This document shows, piece by piece, positions 42,705 through 50,698 of a stretch of 64,000 nt of DNA. Origin of the DNA: CAZHEV01 sp964531335 [NCBI: uncultured bacterium]. Lineage in GTDB: Bacteria > Eisenbacteria > RBG-16-71-46 > CAZHEV01. Under the pieces are notes generated by a model. That model made no database searches, was not told the origin of the DNA, and saw only the letters and a list, made by a program, of their open reading frames with translations. The translations under genes were made by a program, and so were the position numbers. Position 1 is the first letter of the stretch. The number at the start of each line of letters is the position of its first letter. The stretch is taken from NCBI GenBank assembly GCA_964531335.1, contig CAZHEV010000004.1, forward strand, positions 137,616-201,615, in the 5' to 3' direction.

Positions 42705-43877
42705 TCAGTTGAGCGCCTTGGGCTGGCCTATCCAGATGGCCTCGTGGTCCGGAGTCTTCTTGCCCCGGGCGTCATCGAGCACTTCTTCTATTATCGCCGG
42801 CGTTATGTCCACGCCTCCTATTCCCGCGATGTATCCGAAAACGGGAGGCTTTCCGTTGGTCGAGGGCATGTTGTACAGCGCGGACTTGGTCTCCTGGAAG
42901 AAGATTCCGCTCGCCCCATAGGACATGTTCCTGTCCATGACCACGACCTTCTTCGCCTTGCTCAGGATCTCTCTGACCTTTTCTTTGGGGAAGGGCCTCA
43001 TCATCCTTATCTTGAGCGTCCCGACCTTTTGCCCCTGCTCTCTCAATTTGTCTATCACTATCCGTGAGGTGGCGGCCGCGGTGGATGAGGTCACCAGGAT
43101 CGTCTCCGCGTCCTCGCACCTGTAAGGCTGCACCACCCCGTAGTGCCTGCCGAACTTCTCGCCGAACTCCTTTTCGATCTCCTCGGCGACGGCCACGGCG
43201 CCGTCGTGGGCCTCCGCCAGTTTCTTTCGAACCCTGAAGTAACCGGGAGGTCTCAGGAAGCCGCCGAAGGAGTGGGGGTCATCGGCCGTTATACGGTAGG
43301 GCAGCCCGCCCGGGGGCAGGAACTCGTCCACCAGCTCCTGGTCCGGGATATCCACGGGCTCCGACGTGTGCGACAGGAAGAACGCGTCGAGGTTTATCAT
43401 GCTCGGGATCAGCACCTTCTCCGAGAGCTTGTAAGCCATTATCACCGTGTCGAGCACTTCCTGGTTGCTCTCGCAATAGAACTGGATCCACCCGGTGTCT
43501 CTCTGTGACAGGCTGTCGTTCTGGTCGCAGTATATGGTCCAACCCGGCGCCATCGCGCGGTTCACGTTGGCCATCACTATCGGCAGCCTCGCGCCCGAGG
43601 CCCAGTGGAGCAGCTCGTGCATCAGCGTGAGCCCCTGGGAGGAGGTGGCCGTGAACACCCTGGCGCCGGTTGCGGCGGCCCCTATGCACGCCGCCATCGC
43701 CGAGTGCTCGGACTCCACCTTGATGAAGCTCGCCTTCAAGGTGCCGTCAGCGCACATCTCCGACAGCAGCTCGACGATGGTGGTCTGGGGGGTGATGGGA
43801 TAGGCCGTCACCACCTGTGCCCTGGAGAGCATGGCTCCGTAGGATACGGCGAAGTTTCCTTTGATTACTTTCTTCAT
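42705..43877 (-). CDS. porA: 2-oxoacid:ferredoxin oxidoreductase, alpha subunit
   Basis: A 390-aa subunit of the PorA family. It opens MKKVIKGNFAVSYGAMLSRA with AYPITPQTTIVE and KVESEHSAMAACIGAA typical of the pyrimidine-binding domain, and has ANVNRAMAPGW and DQNDSLSQRDTGW later. It most resembles pyruvate-type (PorA) rather than ketoisovalerate or ketoglutarate enzymes, but this is not decisive. It lies 1 nt after the fused delta gene and 22 nt before porB. Confidence 0.9.
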   Translation of the reverse strand: MKKVIKGNFAVSYGAMLSRAQVVTAYPITPQTTIVELLSEMCADGTLKASFIKVESEHSAMAACIGAAATGARVFTATSSQGLTLMHELLHWASGARLPIVMANVNRAMAPGWTIYCDQNDSLSQRDTGWIQFYCESNQEVLDTVIMAYKLSEKVLIPSMINLDAFFLSHTSEPVDIPDQELVDEFLPPGGLPYRITADDPHSFGGFLRPPGYFRVRKKLAEAHDGAVAVAEEIEKEFGEKFGRHYGVVQPYRCEDAETILVTSSTAAATSRIVIDKLREQGQKVGTLKIRMMRPFPKEKVREILSKAKKVVVMDRNMSYGASGIFFQETKSALYNMPSTNGKPPVFGYIAGIGGVDITPAIIEEVLDDARGKKTPDHEAIWIGQPKALN

Positions 43878-43878
43878 C

Positions 43879-45663
43879 TTACTTACGCCTCCACTTCTCT
43901 TCGGCTTCCAGTGAGAGCGCGCTTCTGGGGCATTCTTCTACGCAGACCCCACAGCCTTTGCAATGATCGTAATTCACCCAGTACTTCCCGTCCTTGCGAT
44001 GGATCGTCGAGTCGGGGCAGAAGACGAAGCAGTTGTCGCAGCCGTTGCAGACGCCGCAGTTGAAGCAGCGCGACGCCTCCTTCATCGCCTCCTCCTTGGA
44101 GATGCCGAGATTGACCTCGTCGAACGATCGCTTCCTCCCTTCCAGGGAGAGCTGCGACATCTTGTTTCTCTCAGCGTGCTTGAAGTAATGGGCGTTGATG
44201 TCGTCTATGCTCACGACGTGGTCCGACTTCAGGTATCCGTCCCCGTTGGGCGGCTCCAGGACGTCGTTGACCGCCAGCGATCCCTTGTGGCCGATCTTGA
44301 CGTTCTCGTATATCCGCTTGACGTCCTCTCCGCGCAGCTTGGCGTGGATCGCGAGCGCGCTACGCTTGCCGGATCCGATGGCGGTCACCACCATGTGGGG
44401 AATCTCTATCACGTCGCCGCCCGCGTAGCAGGCCGCCGAGGAGGTGGCGCCGGTCTCGGTGTCTATCTGTATCACCCAGTCGTCACGCTCCACGCCCTCG
44501 GGGAGGAACGAGAAGTCGGGCATCTCGCCTATCGCCGAGAAGACGTTGTCCGTCTCCACCGTGAACTCGGACCCTTCGACGGGAACGGGGCGCCTGCGGC
44601 CGGAGGCGTCGGGCTCTCCGAGCTCCATCCTCCGGCACTTCACGCCGGTGGCCTTGCCGTTCGAGTCGCCCATCACCTCAACGGGGGCGGTGAGGAACTC
44701 TATCTTGACGCCCTCCTCCAGGGCCTCGTCTATCTCCTTGGGGTGGGCGGGCATCTCCGCGCGGGTCCTGCGGTAGAGGACGGTGACGTCGGCGCCCATC
44801 CGGAACGCCGTCCGGGCCACGTCCATCGCGGTGTTTCCTCCGCCTATCACGGACACCTTCTCGCCGATCTCCACCTTCTCTCCGGTGTTCACTCTCTTTA
44901 GAAAGTCCAGACCGGAGAGGACGCCGTCCAGGTCCTCTCCCTTTACGCCCATGGGCCTGCTCACGTGCACTCCGGTCGCTATGAACAGGGCGTCGTACTT
45001 CTCGGCCAGCTCGTCGAAAGTTATGTCCGTCCCGACCTTGCTGCCGGTCTCGATCTTGACCCCAATGGCCTCGATCTGCGCTATCTCCCGGTCCAGGACC
45101 TCGCGCGGCAGCCTGTACGAAGGTATGCCCACGCGCAGCACCCCGCCGGCCGCCTCGTGCGCCTCGTATATGGTCACCTCGTACCCGAGCCTCCGTAGGT
45201 GGTAAGCGGCGGACAGACCGCCCGGTCCGCCGCCGATCACGGCGATCTTTTCAGGAAACTGGGTCGGGAGCTTCTTTATCTCTTCGAGCGGCGGCTTTCC
45301 GTAATCGAATATGGCCCGCTCCATGTCGTTTATGGCCAGCCCCTCGTCGTGGAACTTCCTGTTGCAGACGTCCTCGCACGGATGGTAACAGACCCTTCCG
45401 CACACTCCGGGCAGCGGGTTCTCCTCCATTATGGTCTCCCACGCCTCCCGGAAGCGCCCCTGGGTGGCGTAGACCATGAAGCGCTCTATGTTCTCGCCGG
45501 CGGGACATCCCTCGTTGCAAGGGGGGACCTTGTCGCTGTAGACGGGACGCATGTAACGCCAGCTTCCGGTGCGATTGACCATCATGGTGCCGAAGGAAAC
45601 CGCAACCAGCGCCTCACGCGCCAGGCGTTCGACCTCTTCCGGTTTCAATTCTTTCTTCGCCAT
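43879..45663 (-). CDS. fused Por delta ferredoxin / GltD-like NAD(P) flavoprotein
   Basis: A 594-aa protein with three parts. The N-terminal about 60 residues (RTGSWRYMRPVYSDKVPPC) resemble the start of Por delta subunits. The middle is a glutamate-synthase-small-chain-like flavoprotein with cysteine motifs (GVCGRVCYHPCEDVC) and two dinucleotide folds (VIGGGPGGLSAAYHL and VIGGGNTAMDVARTAF). The C-terminus has two [4Fe-4S] motifs (CNGCDNCFVFCPD, CKGCGVCVEECPR) as in PorD. This wiring could pass electrons between NAD(P) and the oxidoreductase. It lies between porC and porA in the operon. Confidence 0.88.
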   Translation of the reverse strand: MAKKELKPEEVERLAREALVAVSFGTMMVNRTGSWRYMRPVYSDKVPPCNEGCPAGENIERFMVYATQGRFREAWETIMEENPLPGVCGRVCYHPCEDVCNRKFHDEGLAINDMERAIFDYGKPPLEEIKKLPTQFPEKIAVIGGGPGGLSAAYHLRRLGYEVTIYEAHEAAGGVLRVGIPSYRLPREVLDREIAQIEAIGVKIETGSKVGTDITFDELAEKYDALFIATGVHVSRPMGVKGEDLDGVLSGLDFLKRVNTGEKVEIGEKVSVIGGGNTAMDVARTAFRMGADVTVLYRRTRAEMPAHPKEIDEALEEGVKIEFLTAPVEVMGDSNGKATGVKCRRMELGEPDASGRRRPVPVEGSEFTVETDNVFSAIGEMPDFSFLPEGVERDDWVIQIDTETGATSSAACYAGGDVIEIPHMVVTAIGSGKRSALAIHAKLRGEDVKRIYENVKIGHKGSLAVNDVLEPPNGDGYLKSDHVVSIDDINAHYFKHAERNKMSQLSLEGRKRSFDEVNLGISKEEAMKEASRCFNCGVCNGCDNCFVFCPDSTIHRKDGKYWVNYDHCKGCGVCVEECPRSALSLEAEEKWRRK

Positions 45664-45720
45664 CGCTATTCCTTCTCTCTGCTCGTTAAGCCCTTTTGAT
45701 TCGCGGGCATATTCCGTCCT

Positions 45721-46278
45721 CTACTTGCCGATTTTCACCAACTCGAAGGCGTCGCGCGCGGCGGCCACGTTGTCCTCGGCCTTGACCGGCACGTAGTCCT
45801 TGATCGACTCCGCGACCGAGTCTATGTTCACGGTTTCCGTGACCTTGCAAAAGGCTCCGAGTATGGAGGTGTTTACGATAGGGGCCGTAACTGATCCAAG
45901 GCCGTGCTTCACCGCGACGCCGCTGGCGTCGACGGTGGCGACCCGGTACTTATCGGGGAACTTGAATTCGGAGGGGGAAAGCTCGGAGTTTATTATTATC
46001 CATCCGCCTTCCTTGAGCCCCGCCGTGATGTCCACGCTCTCCACGAGGGTCTCGCCGAGCACCATCACGTGATCCGGCTCGTAGACCTCACAGCGCAGCA
46101 GAATGGGCCTGTCGTCCACCCTGGTGAAGGCCGCCACGGGGGCCCCTCTACGCTCGACGCCGAAGGTGGGAAACGACTGGACGTGTTTGCCCTCCTTGAA
46201 GAACGCGGCGGCCAGGATCTCCGAGGCTATCACAGCCCCTTGGCCGCCTCTGCCGTGAGTGCGGATTTCCAGCATCAT
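45721..46278 (-). CDS. porC: 2-oxoacid:ferredoxin oxidoreductase, gamma subunit
   Basis: A 185-aa protein starting EIRTHGRGGQGAVIASEILA, the family signature for the CoA-binding gamma chain, then QSFPTFGVERRGAPV. First gene of the operon porC, fused delta, porA, porB. A GGAGGA ribosome site lies directly before the paired ATG codons. A promoter lies about 290 nt upstream. Confidence 0.92.
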   Translation of the reverse strand: MMLEIRTHGRGGQGAVIASEILAAAFFKEGKHVQSFPTFGVERRGAPVAAFTRVDDRPILLRCEVYEPDHVMVLGETLVESVDITAGLKEGGWIIINSELSPSEFKFPDKYRVATVDASGVAVKHGLGSVTAPIVNTSILGAFCKVTETVNIDSVAESIKDYVPVKAEDNVAAARDAFELVKIGK

Positions 46279-46576
46279 TCTCCTCCTGGGGGACGGAATG
46301 CGCGCTCTGTCCGGGTGGTCCGGATGCGAGACAGTAGCCGGGGGGATCAGGCTCCTTTCGCCCGAGCCGATCTTGCCGCTCGGACGCTTGCGGCAGTCCC
46401 TTCCCTCATCATCCCCTCCCTATTCAATGCCTTTACTGCTTGGGGTGCGATCTGAGTGGACGCCCGTGTAGAAAGCGTCAGGGTACTACTCGGTCGGCCG
46501 CTGTCGGACCCCAGAGGGGGCACGGCCATGCGCTAAGGGGCGTTACGTGGGCGGACCAAGCCCACGGTCTGTCTTT

Positions 46577-46605
46577 ACGCTACCATCCGAGGGCGAAGCT
46601 GTCAA
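46577..46605 (-). promoter_or_regulatory. promoter of the por operon
   Basis: Reverse-strand TTGACA (46605-46600), 17 nt, TAGCGT (46582-46577). The leader to porC is about 290 nt and holds no gene. Confidence 0.6.
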
Positions 46606-46663
46606 GTGGCAATGCCGTTGCCCCGTAATCACTTGGAGGGGCTTCGGCCGCGCGCGGAGGTCC

Positions 46664-46692
46664 TTGCCGGAGTGCGGCAACGGGTGTAGTAT
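46664..46692 (+). promoter_or_regulatory. promoter of the class II aldolase gene
   Basis: TTGCCG at 46664-46669, 17 nt, TAGTAT at 46687-46692. Divergent from the por promoter in the same 480-bp intergenic region, which holds no other gene. Confidence 0.55.
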
Positions 46693-46758
46693 CAAGAGGC
46701 TAGCGGCACTAGACACTGGACTGTCGTCACCGATGTGACACCTGAGGGGGTATTCGCA

Positions 46759-48156
46759 ATGCTGTGGGAATCGTTGAAGGACATGACGGAGGGCGTGAGG
46801 CAGGCGTTCACCGTGGACAGGGAAGGGGTAACCGTCACGAACAAGTCGCTGCTCGTCGATGAGAAACTGGACGAACTGGTTTACAACGCGGTTTTCAACG
46901 ATAAGCCTGAGATCATGGAAGCATCCCGCTGGCTCGTCAGGGCCTGCTGCGCGGCCATGAACGTGCTCCCGGCGTCCATCCAGGACTACTACATGGCGAA
47001 GGGCAGGGGGGAGTACTCGAGGATCACGGTACCGGCCATGAACCTGAGGGGGATGACATATGACATGGCGCGGGTGGTCTGCCGCGTGGCCAAGGAGAAG
47101 CAGGCCGGCGCCATCATCTTCGAGCTGGCTCGATCCGAGATGGGATACACCGGCCAGCCGCCCGTGGAGTACGCCTCCTGCGTGCTTGCCGCGGCGCTGA
47201 GGGAAGGATACGAGTGGCCGGTATTCATACAGGGAGACCACTTCCAGGCCAAGGCGGCCAAGTTCAAGGAGAACCCGCAGGAGGAGCTGAGCGCCTTGCG
47301 GCAGTTGATAGACCACGCGGTTCACGCGGGCTTCTACAACATAGATATCGACAGCTCCACCCTGGTCGATCTGGACAAGCCCACGACGAAGGAGCAGCAG
47401 TCGGCCAACTATGAGGTCGCCGCGATGCTCACCGAGCACATCCGCGACATAGAGCCCGATGGCGTCACAATCTCCGTGGGAGGAGAGATAGGCGAGGTCG
47501 GGGGCAGGAACAGCACCGTCGAGGAGCTGACCGCCTTCATGGACGGCTACATCGAGACCCTGGGAGCGGGCGCCGACCTGGAGGGCCCGAGCAAGATCAG
47601 CATACAGACCGGAACCTCGCACGGCGGGGTCGTGCTGCCGGACGGGACCCTGGCCCAGGTGAAGATAGACTTCAAGGTCCTGGAGGAGCTCTCCAAGGTG
47701 GCGCGCGAGCGCTACGGCATGGCCGGCGCGGTGCAGCACGGCGCTTCGACGCTGCCCGAGGAGGCCTTCGACAACTTCCCCAAGGCCGACTGCGCCGAGG
47801 TCCACCTGGCCACCGGATTTCAGAATATCATATACGACAATCCCAAGTTCCCGGCCGACCTGAAGGAGGAGATCTATTCCTTCATAAGGTCCGAATTCTC
47901 GAAGGAGAAGAAGGAGAAGGACAGCGAGGAGCAGTTCATCTACAAGACCAGGAAGAAGGCGTTCGGGCCCTTCAAGAAGGCCTTCTGGGACCTGCCGCCG
48001 GACGTCAAGCGGCCGATTCTGGATGAGCTCGAGGCCAAGTTCGCCCTGCTCTTCGACAAGCTGGGAGCGGCGGGTACGGCCCAGGGGATCCTAGAGACGG
48101 TGAAGCCCGCCGCCGTCAAGGTGCCGGCGCCTCCGTCGCTGACCGAGTGCAAGTAG
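46759..48156 (+). CDS. fba: class II fructose-bisphosphate aldolase family protein
   Basis: A 465-aa protein. Class II landmarks are FIQGDHFQ (Asp/His of the zinc site), SVGGEIGEVGG, IQTGTSHGGV (zinc His) and VQHGAS with the Gly and His region for the phosphate. It cleaves fructose-1,6-bisphosphate in glycolysis and runs in reverse in gluconeogenesis; tagatose-bisphosphate specificity is possible. Longer than usual (about 300-430 residues) because of N- and C-terminal additions. The ATG at 46759 has GAGGGGG 8 nt upstream; a GTG at 46735 is the alternative. Confidence 0.85.
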   Translation: MLWESLKDMTEGVRQAFTVDREGVTVTNKSLLVDEKLDELVYNAVFNDKPEIMEASRWLVRACCAAMNVLPASIQDYYMAKGRGEYSRITVPAMNLRGMTYDMARVVCRVAKEKQAGAIIFELARSEMGYTGQPPVEYASCVLAAALREGYEWPVFIQGDHFQAKAAKFKENPQEELSALRQLIDHAVHAGFYNIDIDSSTLVDLDKPTTKEQQSANYEVAAMLTEHIRDIEPDGVTISVGGEIGEVGGRNSTVEELTAFMDGYIETLGAGADLEGPSKISIQTGTSHGGVVLPDGTLAQVKIDFKVLEELSKVARERYGMAGAVQHGASTLPEEAFDNFPKADCAEVHLATGFQNIIYDNPKFPADLKEEIYSFIRSEFSKEKKEKDSEEQFIYKTRKKAFGPFKKAFWDLPPDVKRPILDELEAKFALLFDKLGAAGTAQGILETVKPAAVKVPAPPSLTECK

Positions 48157-48172
48157 GGCGCCGCGCTATCCG

Positions 48173-49513
48173 ATGCCTGGTGACGAAAAGCCGGCCGGGC
48201 GGCGGCCGGCAGGGGGGACCGAATCGAGGGGGGATGCCTCGCTGGGAGCAACCGTGCGCCCCCTGACCGTGCTCGGAATCTATCCGTGGGACAGGTTCTG
48301 GTCCATGGGGGAGTTCCGTGGCGCGGCGTCCTTCTTCCGGGCGCCGCGTTCGCTCGTGGGCGCGGGCCACAGGGTCTTCATCTCCATGCCGGGCAAGGGC
48401 CTTTCCCCCGGCGCCCAGGACTACCACGGCATGAAGCTTCTCCGCTATGGTCCCGCCGTGGATTTCATGCCCGTGTCAGGGCGCCCGATCTACCTGCACC
48501 TGACCAGGCCGTTCAGATATATCTATTATCTTCTTCTCGCCTCGCTGGCCGGCCTTCGCGCGGCGCGCGAGAAAAGGCCGGACGTCGTCGTGGGCTACGG
48601 CGCGTGGGGGGCGGCGGCGGCCTTCTTCGTGGCTAGGAGCTTGGGCCTTCCCAACGTGACGAGGCTGTTCGGCCAATCGCTCTCGCTGGGCTTCGAGAGA
48701 GGGTGGAAGGCGAGGGTCCGGCTCACCCTCAACTATCCGGAGATCATCGCCTTTTCGCTGCCGTGCGCCCGCCTCATAGTGCACAATGACGGATCCGGCG
48801 GGGACGAGGTGGCCGCGAGACTGGGCGTTCCGCCCGAGAGGCTGCGCTTTTGGAGAAACGGCATCGACAAGGAGCTCTTCAAGCCGCCGCGGAACCGGGC
48901 CGAGGCCAAGAGGGAGCTGGGGCTCGATCCGGAGGCGCCGCTCTTGGTGTCCGTGGGGCGGCTCGACGCCGAGAAGCACCATGAGAGATTGATCCGCGCG
49001 ATGCCCGAAGTGCTGGCTTCGGCGCCGGATGCCGTGGCCGTGATATGCGGAGAGGGCCCGGAGCGGGCGTTCCTGGAGGCCGAGGCCGAGCGGCTGGGAG
49101 TCGCGGGCCGCGTCCGCTTGCCGGGCTCGATGTCTCAGGAGGCTCTGGCGAAGTACTACAAGGCGTGCGATCTCTTCGTCACTTTATCGGACAGGACCAA
49201 CATGTCGAACCCCACGGACGAGGCCATGAGCTGTGGGGCGTGCGTCGTCGCCCTCGACGTTGGCCGGACCTCGGAGTCGGTGCGCCATGACGACACCGGG
49301 GTCCTGGTGCCGCCCGAGGGGCTCGGTGAGCTCGGCCGCGTTCTAGCCCCGCTGTTGGACGACGAGCCGCGCCGGACCCGGCTCGGGGAACGGGCTGCGG
49401 CACACGCGCTGGAGACGCTTCCCTCGATTGAGCGGCGGATGCGGATGGAGGCGGAGGCCGTGGCCGAGGCCGCCGGCCGGCCGTGCACGATCCCTTTGAG
49501 AAAACGGATGTAA
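48173..49513 (+). CDS. GT4-type glycosyltransferase
   Basis: A 446-aa GT-B protein. The N-terminal domain begins VLGIYPWDRFW. The C-terminal domain has LLVSVGRLDAEKHHERLI, AVICGEGPERAFLEAEA and the sugar-nucleotide E-x7-E region in NPTDEAMSCGACVVA. It would add a sugar to lipid or polysaccharide precursors at the cytoplasmic face. A GTG at 48254 with GGGAG upstream could be the real start, since the first 27 residues look unconserved. It follows the aldolase gene by 16 nt. Confidence 0.82.
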   Translation: MPGDEKPAGRRPAGGTESRGDASLGATVRPLTVLGIYPWDRFWSMGEFRGAASFFRAPRSLVGAGHRVFISMPGKGLSPGAQDYHGMKLLRYGPAVDFMPVSGRPIYLHLTRPFRYIYYLLLASLAGLRAAREKRPDVVVGYGAWGAAAAFFVARSLGLPNVTRLFGQSLSLGFERGWKARVRLTLNYPEIIAFSLPCARLIVHNDGSGGDEVAARLGVPPERLRFWRNGIDKELFKPPRNRAEAKRELGLDPEAPLLVSVGRLDAEKHHERLIRAMPEVLASAPDAVAVICGEGPERAFLEAEAERLGVAGRVRLPGSMSQEALAKYYKACDLFVTLSDRTNMSNPTDEAMSCGACVVALDVGRTSESVRHDDTGVLVPPEGLGELGRVLAPLLDDEPRRTRLGERAAAHALETLPSIERRMRMEAEAVAEAAGRPCTIPLRKRM

Positions 49514-49528
49514 AGCTACAGCCCCCCG

Positions 49529-49645
49529 ATGAGAAGGGGGGACCGCCTCGATGAGCTCGACAAGAACACGATATACTTCGAGCGGGACGAGGGCGGGGCT
49601 GTGACCTCGATGACCATCGACTCGACTAACAGGTTCCGGAGGTAG
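49529..49645 (+). pseudogene. 38-codon remnant of an unidentified enzyme tail
   Basis: A short frame (MRRGDRLDELDKN... ending DSTNRFRR) contains YFERDEGGAVTSM, which resembles the beta-strand end of domains found after serine-hydrolase or similar enzymes. No ribosome site precedes it. A C-run/G-run hairpin (49522-49541) covers its start. It is most likely a leftover of a deleted gene, but this is uncertain. Confidence 0.35.
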
Positions 49646-49677
49646 CTGGAGCCGGAGCCTCGTTCCCGCCGATACCG

Positions 49678-50667
49678 CTAAGTCCAGCTCTTGAGTATCT
49701 GGACGTAGTTGGAGCGGATCAGCCCAGGAAGATCGTCCGTCCCCTCCAGGCTCATGCACCCGCGCAGGTGATCGACGGACTCGTACTCGTGCTCGGCCAT
49801 CCATGCGGTCATCTCGGCCTTGATCTTCTTGAGGTGCTCCGGCCCGTTGGTCAGAAGCGCGGAGACGACCTGCACCGCGTGGGCCCCCGCCATGACGGAC
49901 TTGACCGCGTCCAGCCCCGTGTGCACGCCGCCCGTCACGGCGAGCGAGGCGTCGATGCGCCCGTGCAGAAGCGCGAGCCAGCGCAGTCGCAGTCGCAGCT
50001 CGTAGGGAGACGAGAGCTCCAGGTTGGGGACGACCTCCAGGTTCTCGACGTCGAAGTCGGGCTGGAAGAACCGGTTGAACAGCACCAGCCCGTCGGCGCC
50101 GGCCTTCTCCACGCGAACGGCTATGTTCGCGAAGGACGAGAAGAACGGGCCCAGCTTCACGGCCAGGGGTATATCGACCGCCTGGTTGACTTCCTCTACT
50201 ATCTGCACCACGCGGTTCTCCAGGCCCTCCGCGGGCTCCGCGAAATCCCGGCCCACGTAATATATGTTGAGCTCGAGAGCATCGGCGCCCGCGTCCTGGA
50301 TCTTCCTGGCGTAGTCGAGCCATCCCCCCGGCGTGTAGCCGTTCAGCGAGGCTATGACCGGCACCGACACCGTCTCTTTGATCCGCCCTATCTGTTGAAG
50401 GTACTCGTCCGGCCCGAACGTCAGGTCCGGCAGATTGGGAAAGTACGTCGTCGCTTCGCCGAAGCTCTCCGACGGCTCGTCCATGCTCTCCTGCGCGGCG
50501 AGCTGCTCCATGAGGATCTGCTCCTCGAAGAGCGACGGCATGACTATCGCCGAAGCCCCCGCGTCCTCGAGCTTCTTCACGGCGTCGAGCTTCTCCGTCA
50601 GGGGGCAGGCGCCTGGCATAAGAGGACTATCCAGTTCAAGGCCGAGATATGTGGTCTTCATGTTCAT
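49678..50667 (-). CDS. dihydroorotate-dehydrogenase-like flavoprotein
   Basis: A 329-aa TIM-barrel protein opening TTYLGLELDSPLMPGA. It contains SLNGYTPGGWLDYA, ALELNIYYVGRD, PLAVKLGPFF and the FMN-phosphate block SLAVTGGVHTGLDAVKSV. It lacks clear features of a true pyrimidine-pathway PyrD. This paralogue group is often encoded beside NifJ, as here, where it starts 31 nt after the nifJ stop; it may be a redox accessory. GGAGGA lies 9 nt before the ATG. Confidence 0.85.
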   Translation of the reverse strand: MNMKTTYLGLELDSPLMPGACPLTEKLDAVKKLEDAGASAIVMPSLFEEQILMEQLAAQESMDEPSESFGEATTYFPNLPDLTFGPDEYLQQIGRIKETVSVPVIASLNGYTPGGWLDYARKIQDAGADALELNIYYVGRDFAEPAEGLENRVVQIVEEVNQAVDIPLAVKLGPFFSSFANIAVRVEKAGADGLVLFNRFFQPDFDVENLEVVPNLELSSPYELRLRLRWLALLHGRIDASLAVTGGVHTGLDAVKSVMAGAHAVQVVSALLTNGPEHLKKIKAEMTAWMAEHEYESVDHLRGCMSLEGTDDLPGLIRSNYVQILKSWT

Positions 50668-50698
50668 GATAGCTATTCCTCCGATGTGACGGCGCCCG

